DNA of 56,554 nucleotides from Defluviitaleaceae bacterium. Its GTDB lineage: Bacteria; Bacillota; Clostridia; Lachnospirales; WQUN01. Shown in pieces: positions 51,900 through 56,554 of this stretch. The stretch covers positions 1 through 56,554 of the forward strand of contig WQRX01000024.1 in assembly GCA_009786535.1 (NCBI GenBank), in the 5' to 3' direction. The position numbers were made by a program, and so were the translations under genes. The notes under the pieces were generated by a model. It had not been told where the DNA came from. It did no database searches and saw only the letters and a list, made by a program, of their open reading frames with translations. Every line of letters starts with the position of its first letter. Position 1 is the first letter of the stretch.

Positions 51900-52592
51900 T
51901 TAAGGCTCAAGCCCATCATCATGGGTGTGCATTGCTTCATTTGCATAGGTGTGGGCGGCTTCATTTTTCACGGGCATATCTTCCAACCATTTTTGCAAGC
52001 TGCTTGGCTTAACAATGCCTAAGAAGTCTGACCGTTCCCATTGGGCTTCGCGTCCGTCAAAGAGATTTTTGGCATATACCCCTTGCCCCCGCGCGCCGAA
52101 GGTGCAACCGAAGCCACCCCACGCTATCCACAAGCTGTTTTGGGCATGGCGAGCATCTTTGTACAGGACTTCGGTGTTTAATACGAGGATTTTATTTTCA
52201 TAATCCTGTTCATCGCTGTTCGGCACACAATCCGCGAGTCCCAAGGGTATTTGTTGTTGGCGGATTTTTCGGTTTTCTTCAATATGAGATTGCATGACAT
52301 ACATAAAAGGCTTGTTTGTTTGATTGGCATAGTCAATTTCGCCCTGCATACCCAGCGTAATTTCCTCCCCAAAAACCCACACTTCGGAGCAGTAGTCGAT
52401 GAGTTTCAACCCCATCGCAAGGGATTTTTCACGGTTGCCCGGTACTTCCTCTTGTAAAAACCCCTGCCATGCTAAGTGAGGCGCGATGGGAATATGCCCG
52501 CAACTCATTACATATTCGCTATAACGATTCGCTTTCTTTAGATTTTCTTCGACATCACCACGCACGGGCGATGCTACGTAGATTAACTTCAT
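51900..52592 (-). CDS. Nucleoside-deoxyribosyltransferase-like (DUF4406/DUF7768-type) protein
   Basis: A 230-residue protein. Residues 1-110 (KLIYVASPVRGDVEENLKKANRYSEYVMSCGHIPIAPHLAWQG, then LKLIDYCSEVWVFGEEITLGMQGEI) are the Rossmann-like fold shared with nucleoside 2-deoxyribosyltransferases and DUF4406; such ICE proteins probably bind nucleotides. Residues 120-215 are a second domain (SLWIAWGGFGCTFGARGQGVYAKNLFDG) frequent in transfer regions, unknown in role. The C-terminus is HTHDDGLEP. Start at ATG 52592 with AAAGGTAGG upstream. Confidence 0.6.
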   Translation of the reverse strand: MKLIYVASPVRGDVEENLKKANRYSEYVMSCGHIPIAPHLAWQGFLQEEVPGNREKSLAMGLKLIDYCSEVWVFGEEITLGMQGEIDYANQTNKPFMYVMQSHIEENRKIRQQQIPLGLADCVPNSDEQDYENKILVLNTEVLYKDARHAQNSLWIAWGGFGCTFGARGQGVYAKNLFDGREAQWERSDFLGIVKPSSLQKWLEDMPVKNEAAHTYANEAMHTHDDGLEP

Positions 52593-52598
52593 AAACAC

Positions 52599-53171
52599 CT
52601 ACCTTTCCAATTCCAATACATCGTCAAATATGCCTTGCCTACGGTCAAATTCGTTGGTTTGCGTTTGTTGTGCGGATGCAACCAAGGCGGCGGTTTCGTC
52701 TGCGGCTTGGTCTAGTTGTTTTTGCAAGAATAAATAGGGTGGTGCATCGGCATCTTTTATCTGCGCTTCGGGCGGGTTAGACATGTTGTGAGATTTCACG
52801 TATTCGGGGTAATTACCGCAGAGGGTCGCCCGTAGGCTTTCTTCGCTAATGATGTACTTTCGTATGTGTGCGTCCTTCTGCGATAATTCATATAACGGAA
52901 TGGCCGAAGCTGCGCCGTGATAACACAGAAACCAACCCCTTGTATGCCCAAGGGCGATGGCTTCTTCCGATAATTTTTCTGCCGCCGCCGATTTGTCGAT
53001 GGCGATAAGGACATCTTTGTCGTTGGAAACGAGGATTGCGCCGTTGGTGAGTTTATCTACCGTTGTTTCCCCTACGGTTTTGCTTGATTCTGCGGTTGGC
53101 GACATAAGCCTGTAAATTTCTAACCCTGCTTCAAGAAGCGTGTTGATACTGCTCCATACGGATTGCGGCAT
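52599..53171 (-). CDS. ICE accessory protein of unknown function (DUF3849-like)
   Basis: A 190-residue soluble protein starting MPQSVWSSINTLLEAGLEIYRL, with YHGAASAIPLYELSQKDAHIRKYI near residue 85 and an acidic helical C-terminus (NEFDRRQGIFDDVLELER). AAGGGAGTGATT precedes ATG 53171, so the longer frame from 53237 is not used. No catalytic motif is visible. The neighbours are other mobilisation-region accessory proteins. Not recognised with confidence. Confidence 0.45.
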   Translation of the reverse strand: MPQSVWSSINTLLEAGLEIYRLMSPTAESSKTVGETTVDKLTNGAILVSNDKDVLIAIDKSAAAEKLSEEAIALGHTRGWFLCYHGAASAIPLYELSQKDAHIRKYIISEESLRATLCGNYPEYVKSHNMSNPPEAQIKDADAPPYLFLQKQLDQAADETAALVASAQQTQTNEFDRRQGIFDDVLELER

Positions 53172-53196
53172 ATATAAATCACTCCCTTGTTTCGAT

Positions 53197-53664
53197 TCAT
53201 GGCTCAATCCCCTCGGATAAATGCAAGCTAGGTTCATATGCTAATGCGTTAGCTAATGAAGTATCACACAACCTTGGCGCGATACTTTCGATTTTCGCAA
53301 TAAGGGCATCAATGCTTGTGGTTTCTTCGGTTGAATAATTAGCGCAGGGTTGAATACGTAAATTCACCAACCCTGCATGAATCATGGATAACTCATTTTC
53401 TGTGAAATTTGACTGTGCATTTTCAAGCCTAAAGGTTAATGCTGTGCGGCTTAAAATTTCGCGGAGCTTTTCAATGGTGTTGGGTTCAACCCCGATGGCA
53501 TATGGGTTTGGCTCAATGGTGTCTGTTTTTGTAAAATAAGCGATGCAGCAACCGTTAAGGCATATATCCGCACGTCGCTTCTTTGAAAAATCCACATAAG
53601 CCAAAAATCCATATATCGCAAGTTGTTCATAAAATGCAATGTAAAAATCCGATTTATCACGCAT
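53197..53664 (-). CDS. ICE accessory protein with FTE-EL-H-GLV module
   Basis: A 155-residue protein. The N-terminal half (SDFYIAFYEQLAIYGFLAYVDFS, ICLNGCCIAYF) is unknown. Residues 85-135 (NFTENELSMIHAGLVNLRIQPCANYSTEETTSIDALIAKIESIAP) closely match a segment of the next upstream gene's product, so they share a domain. The last residues, LHLSEGIEP, carry the same acidic-G-x-E-P end as three neighbours. ATG 53664 has AGGGGG eight bases upstream. Function unknown. Confidence 0.45.
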   Translation of the reverse strand: MRDKSDFYIAFYEQLAIYGFLAYVDFSKKRRADICLNGCCIAYFTKTDTIEPNPYAIGVEPNTIEKLREILSRTALTFRLENAQSNFTENELSMIHAGLVNLRIQPCANYSTEETTSIDALIAKIESIAPRLCDTSLANALAYEPSLHLSEGIEP

Positions 53665-53676
53665 ATTTTGCACCCC

Positions 53677-54354
53677 CTATATTTCGAGGCCATCTTCTGC
53701 CACAAGGCCGTGGGCCTCTTGAACAGAACGCGCTTGTATGGCGGGTACAATTATTTCTACTTTTTCAATGAGTTTACCTACGTTTATCATTTGCTCGGTG
53801 GAAAGGTGCGGGTAATTCGCGCCGAGGTGTACTAACCCTTGGTGGAGCAGTTTTAACTCGGTTTCGGTAAACATCTTATAACGGTTCACCAACCCAGCGC
53901 GGGAAGCAAAGTCCTCTTTGGCGGCTTCGTAGTCCGAAAAATAATTGCCCGATTCTACGCCTGTGTTGCCGTGGGTTTGTCGCCATGTTACATATTCTAA
54001 ACAACTACTGTCGTTTTCCATCCGTGCCGCCAAAACCACGCCATTAAACGCCGCAAGGCTACGGTAACGGGTGAGATTTTTGTATCCCAGCGGTTTACCG
54101 TTATAGTAATTTTCATAGGCTTCTTTTGTGGTTTGGCGAATAGTGCGTATTTCGCAAATGTTGTCGCTAACGGATGTATTATGAGGTTTATAATCGCCGT
54201 TAAGGTATAACGACATCATTGGGCTTCCGTTTTTGGAAATTTTAATTATTTTGCCATCGAAGGCGCAGTCATAACCTTTTTTACGGAGTTCTTGTAATAA
54301 GCCGTTGGTAAATTGGCGTGTTTGTTCCTCGGTAAATCCACGGTCATCGTTCAC
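53677..54354 (-). CDS. ICE accessory protein with FTE-EL-H-GLV module, larger paralogue
   Basis: A 225-residue protein with GTG start and GGAGG upstream. An N-terminal domain of about 140 residues (EQTRQFTNGLLQELRKKGYDCAFDGKIIKISKNGSPMMSLYLNG) looks like a small alpha/beta fold. A C-terminal module (MFTETELKLLHQGLVHLGANYPHLSTEQMINVGKLIEKVEIIVP) is shared with the 53197 product. It ends VAEDGLEI. Probably a relaxosome or antirestriction accessory, unproven. Confidence 0.45.
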   Translation of the reverse strand: MNDDRGFTEEQTRQFTNGLLQELRKKGYDCAFDGKIIKISKNGSPMMSLYLNGDYKPHNTSVSDNICEIRTIRQTTKEAYENYYNGKPLGYKNLTRYRSLAAFNGVVLAARMENDSSCLEYVTWRQTHGNTGVESGNYFSDYEAAKEDFASRAGLVNRYKMFTETELKLLHQGLVHLGANYPHLSTEQMINVGKLIEKVEIIVPAIQARSVQEAHGLVAEDGLEI

Positions 54355-54659
54355 GTTTTTTCCTCCTTTGCTAGTTGCGCTTCGCGCGCCGCCCGTTGTC
54401 GGGCAAGGATTTTGTTGTAATAAGTGTTAGTACAGTTTTCTGTGTCGGGGTATTCACCTGTCATACAGCTTGGTTTGTTTTCATTGAATGTAAATGCACA
54501 GCCATAACAAGGGCTGGTCGGACGCTTCGCGTCCTGCTCGCCCATGCGTCCCGGGTGGTCGGCAGGCCATTCATACATGGGTGTTGGCTTAACGAGTACG
54601 CCGTACCCTTTGTTGGGTGCGATAATTTTTTGCTTATTTTTATATCCGCCTTCAAACAC
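54351..54659 (-). CDS. Small cysteine-containing mobilisation-region protein
   Basis: A 102-residue protein starting from GTG 54659 with GGAAGGGAG upstream. Four cysteines in the middle (CYGCAFTF, SCMTGEY, ENCTN) could bind zinc. The C-terminal 25 residues are a charged helix (ILARQRAAREAQLAKEEKT). It follows the relaxase gene by about 40 bases and overlaps the next gene by four. Unknown role, perhaps DNA binding in the relaxosome. Confidence 0.45.
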   Translation of the reverse strand: MFEGGYKNKQKIIAPNKGYGVLVKPTPMYEWPADHPGRMGEQDAKRPTSPCYGCAFTFNENKPSCMTGEYPDTENCTNTYYNKILARQRAAREAQLAKEEKT

Positions 54660-54701
54660 AATGTTGCTCCCTTCCTTGAAATGAAAAAGGCACGAAGTCG
54701 G

Positions 54702-55940
54702 TTAAAACTCCATGCCTTTGTCTTTATTTTTGAGATACCATTCCCGCGCCGCACGATTGGACGTATCGCCAAATGTTTTATACTGTTTCTCATGCCCTTC
54801 GGAACTGTTAGCGACGATATGACGGGCGAAGAAGTCTAAAACTTCGCGCATAAATTCCATGGCGTAATATTGCTTGCGGGCAGCGGTAAAGTCGGCGTTC
54901 TTAATTTCATATTCTTTGGAAATAATCGCTTTAATGGATTTTACGATTTTTTGACCGATTTGCTTCTGCGCTTCGGCTTCGCTTTTGTCGCGGTATTCCT
55001 TTAATTTAACGGGGTCATTTAATGAACTGTAAATACGCTTTAAATCACATAAGCTGTCGATATACTGCGTAACCGCCGTTTGCAGATAGGTGTTATTCTT
55101 GATGAGGGTGTTCGTTAGTGCATCAACCTCTGTTTTAACTTCGGGTGGAAGTAGCTTGTACGTAACCCTGCCCCCCTTGGGTATCATGTTGCGAAGCATA
55201 AATAATTGCTCGGCGGTGGTTGCAAGCTGTTCATCGGAATTGAATAACTGCGTAATGTTGATGGGCTTGCCGTCCTCGTAAGTGTCAAACTCGGATTTAA
55301 CCGCTTTAAAATTCTTCGCCCGCATAGTTTTCATGTGATTATCAAAATCCAATACCGCGTTATCGTAGCTACCGCCGATATTTTCCTTGGCAAGTTTTTT
55401 TTGCGCGTAGAGGGCTTTGATTTTATCCTCGAAGGTGGATTTAATGAGGGCGATGCGAATGGCGTTGGGGATTTTCGGTGATACATAATTTTTCATCACT
55501 TCTTGCGCCTTATCCCAAAAAACGATATGCAAGTGGGGGTGGTCGCCTTCATTGTGGTATGCCCCACACCAACCGAGATTGGCAATGTCTATTTTATTCT
55601 TCTCGGCGAGGGTGCGTATGTGTTGCTCGGCATACGCCCGCCAGTCTTTTTGCTTCACCAACCCCAACTCATTGGCATCGGCGCGGTTAAATGAAATAAT
55701 AGCGCGGTAGATATTTTTATTTTCCTTGGATAATTGCCGTATATGCTTTGCCGTTTCTTGCCACGGCATCTCGGCGCAGGGTTGTGTGGGTGATAGATAC
55801 CCGAATAGACCGTGAACACCGTCCTCGTTTTTCATGGTACGTGGGCGGGTGGCGATGTAGCCGATGTGCAGATAATTTTTAACGGGGGTAAATTTATTCG
55901 TGGGTGGAGCGAAGCGTTGCTTGTACATAATAATGGACAT
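54702..55940 (-). CDS. MobP-type relaxase (MobL-like)
   Basis: A 412-residue relaxase that nicks oriT and carries the strand to the recipient. N-terminal YLHIGYIATRPRT contains the likely catalytic Tyr, and YHNEGDHPHLHIVFWDK near residue 145 is the metal-binding histidine triad of MobP/MobL relaxases. The rest (SDEQLATTAEQLFMLRNMIP and a long helical C-terminus) matches the MobP3 architecture. The length is normal. The ribbon-helix-helix protein and the candidate oriT lie directly upstream, and accessory genes follow. Confidence 0.88.
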   Translation of the reverse strand: MSIIMYKQRFAPPTNKFTPVKNYLHIGYIATRPRTMKNEDGVHGLFGYLSPTQPCAEMPWQETAKHIRQLSKENKNIYRAIISFNRADANELGLVKQKDWRAYAEQHIRTLAEKNKIDIANLGWCGAYHNEGDHPHLHIVFWDKAQEVMKNYVSPKIPNAIRIALIKSTFEDKIKALYAQKKLAKENIGGSYDNAVLDFDNHMKTMRAKNFKAVKSEFDTYEDGKPINITQLFNSDEQLATTAEQLFMLRNMIPKGGRVTYKLLPPEVKTEVDALTNTLIKNNTYLQTAVTQYIDSLCDLKRIYSSLNDPVKLKEYRDKSEAEAQKQIGQKIVKSIKAIISKEYEIKNADFTAARKQYYAMEFMREVLDFFARHIVANSSEGHEKQYKTFGDTSNRAAREWYLKNKDKGMEF

Positions 55941-55946
55941 AGGCGG

Positions 55947-56423
55947 CTACCCGAATAAATTTGCTTTCACTTTACCCACTGCGCTATCCACGGCATCATC
56001 ATCTTCCAAAAACTCCACCACGCCCACGCCGTTTTGCTTCATATAATCAATGCCCAACCTACGGGCATTGGAGTTAATGTCCTTAAAATCCTCTTGTAAC
56101 GAGGGGTTAATCACATCAGACAGCATTTTGACCGCGAGAAAATAATTGCTTGATGCAATCGCGCCCACCTTGAAAAACATGGCGGCGAGGCGGTTGGCTT
56201 GTTTGCCCATTTCGGCTTTCACTTCTTGGCGGATGATGTTTGTGATGAAGTTAATGTCATCTTTGTTGGCTTGAATGTTCATATACTCGTCTACCGCTCG
56301 CCGCACGATTTTTGAAACGTCTTGATTTTCTTTCGCTGCGAGTTTTTCTAACTGCTCCAATTGCTTCATAGGAAAAGCAATAGAACGGCGTTGGACGGTC
56401 TTTGCTTTCGGTTTGCTTGGCAT
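55947..56423 (-). CDS. Ribbon-helix-helix relaxosome accessory protein
   Basis: A 158-residue protein. Residues about 8-50 (TVQRRSIAFPMKQLEQLEKLAAKENQDVSKIVRRAVDEYM) form a ribbon-helix-helix DNA-binding domain; the helical remainder (VKAEMGKQANRLAAMFFKVG) resembles the oligomerisation part of MobC/plasmid-mobilisation proteins. It should bind near oriT and help the relaxase. AAAGGGGG precedes ATG 56423, so the longer frame is not used. It ends seven bases before the relaxase gene. Confidence 0.75.
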   Translation of the reverse strand: MPSKPKAKTVQRRSIAFPMKQLEQLEKLAAKENQDVSKIVRRAVDEYMNIQANKDDINFITNIIRQEVKAEMGKQANRLAAMFFKVGAIASSNYFLAVKMLSDVINPSLQEDFKDINSNARRLGIDYMKQNGVGVVEFLEDDDAVDSAVGKVKANLFG

Positions 56424-56554
56424 AAAATCCCCCTTTGGGGCGTAACCCCGATGTAACCCGTAGTTATAGGTTGTAACCCCCGTTGAAGGCTTTGCCTTCA
56501 AGCTGTGGCGGGTGGGGTGTAACCCCACTATTCCTGCCATAATCGGAATTTTGG
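56424..56554. promoter_or_regulatory. Candidate oriT region
   Basis: The 131 bases upstream of the relaxosome genes contain four copies of GTAACCC (56442, 56453, 56473, 56519) in the same orientation, a perfect hairpin TTGAAGGC/GCCTTCAA (56483-56501), and a CCCC/GGGG hairpin (56429-56440). Iterated short repeats plus hairpins next to relaxase and ribbon-helix-helix genes are what an origin of transfer looks like. The nick site cannot be placed. Confidence 0.5.

Larger units (their letters stand above)
12105..56554. mobile_element. Integrative and conjugative element, truncated at the right window edge
   Basis: Three large serine recombinases at the left, and a leftward transfer region with relaxase, ribbon-helix-helix accessory protein, VirD4, VirB6-like, PrgI-like and VirB4 proteins and a C39-type peptidase at the right, together make a self-transmissible element of the broad Tn5252/Tn1549-like kind. 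Cargo lies between the two. The left border is probably within 11740-12104 and the right border is outside the window. Flagellin, Agr and Tad genes within it are unusual passengers. Confidence 0.8.

Overview
The window looks like part of a Bacillota (Clostridia-type) chromosome carrying most of a large integrative and conjugative element (ICE). The evidence is the AGGAGG-type ribosome sites, a SpoVB/MurJ-like flippase, CarD, an Agr-type quorum-sensing locus, clostridial-type large serine recombinases and a MobP/MobL-type relaxase. I cannot name the species.

Positions 1-10,330 read as ordinary core chromosome: a partial chemotaxis receptor, lipid-precursor flippase, nagB, carD, an M48 membrane protease, a THUMP-less RNA/DNA methyltransferase-like protein, a glycerol-3-phosphate-dehydrogenase-like flavoprotein, three small membrane proteins and lepA. 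After lepA there is a cluster of intergenic hairpins, then two AT-rich unknown genes (10,459-11,739) and a 365-base non-coding stretch that probably holds the left end of the ICE.

The ICE occupies about 12,100 to beyond the right edge. Its left end has three tightly coupled large serine recombinases, two small ICE genes, a long structured leader and a sigma-like regulator. Next comes cargo (18.8-26.8 kb): a flagellin, a secreted protein with nine 12-residue Asp/Tyr repeats, a complete agrB-agrD-agrC-agrA-type locus whose peptide seems to use serine rather than cysteine, a zinc peptidase and an aldo/keto reductase. From 56.4 down to 26.9 kb nearly everything is one long leftward transfer operon: candidate oriT, ribbon-helix-helix accessory protein, relaxase, ICE accessory proteins, VirD4, VirB2-like protein, VirB6-like protein, PrgI-like protein, a cytosine methyltransferase, VirB4 and a cell-wall peptidase.

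Inside that operon lies an almost complete Tad/Flp pilus machine: prepilin peptidase, CpaB/SAF, two CpaE-like ATPases, TadA/CpaF, TadB, TadC and TadE-like proteins. Two small paralogues look like the matching Flp-type prepilins, so the element may build a Tad-like pilus for mating contact.

Three rightward two-gene cassettes sit antisense inside the transfer operon: an acetyltransferase-like pair, a RelB/RelE-type toxin-antitoxin pair, and a ComF-like phosphoribosyltransferase plus SLOG-like pair. The last one splits virD4 in two and carries its own promoter; it is the best candidate here for an undescribed nucleotide-based guard or defence module. A second striking point is a full-length DNA methyltransferase whose reading frame has no ATG, GTG or TTG start.
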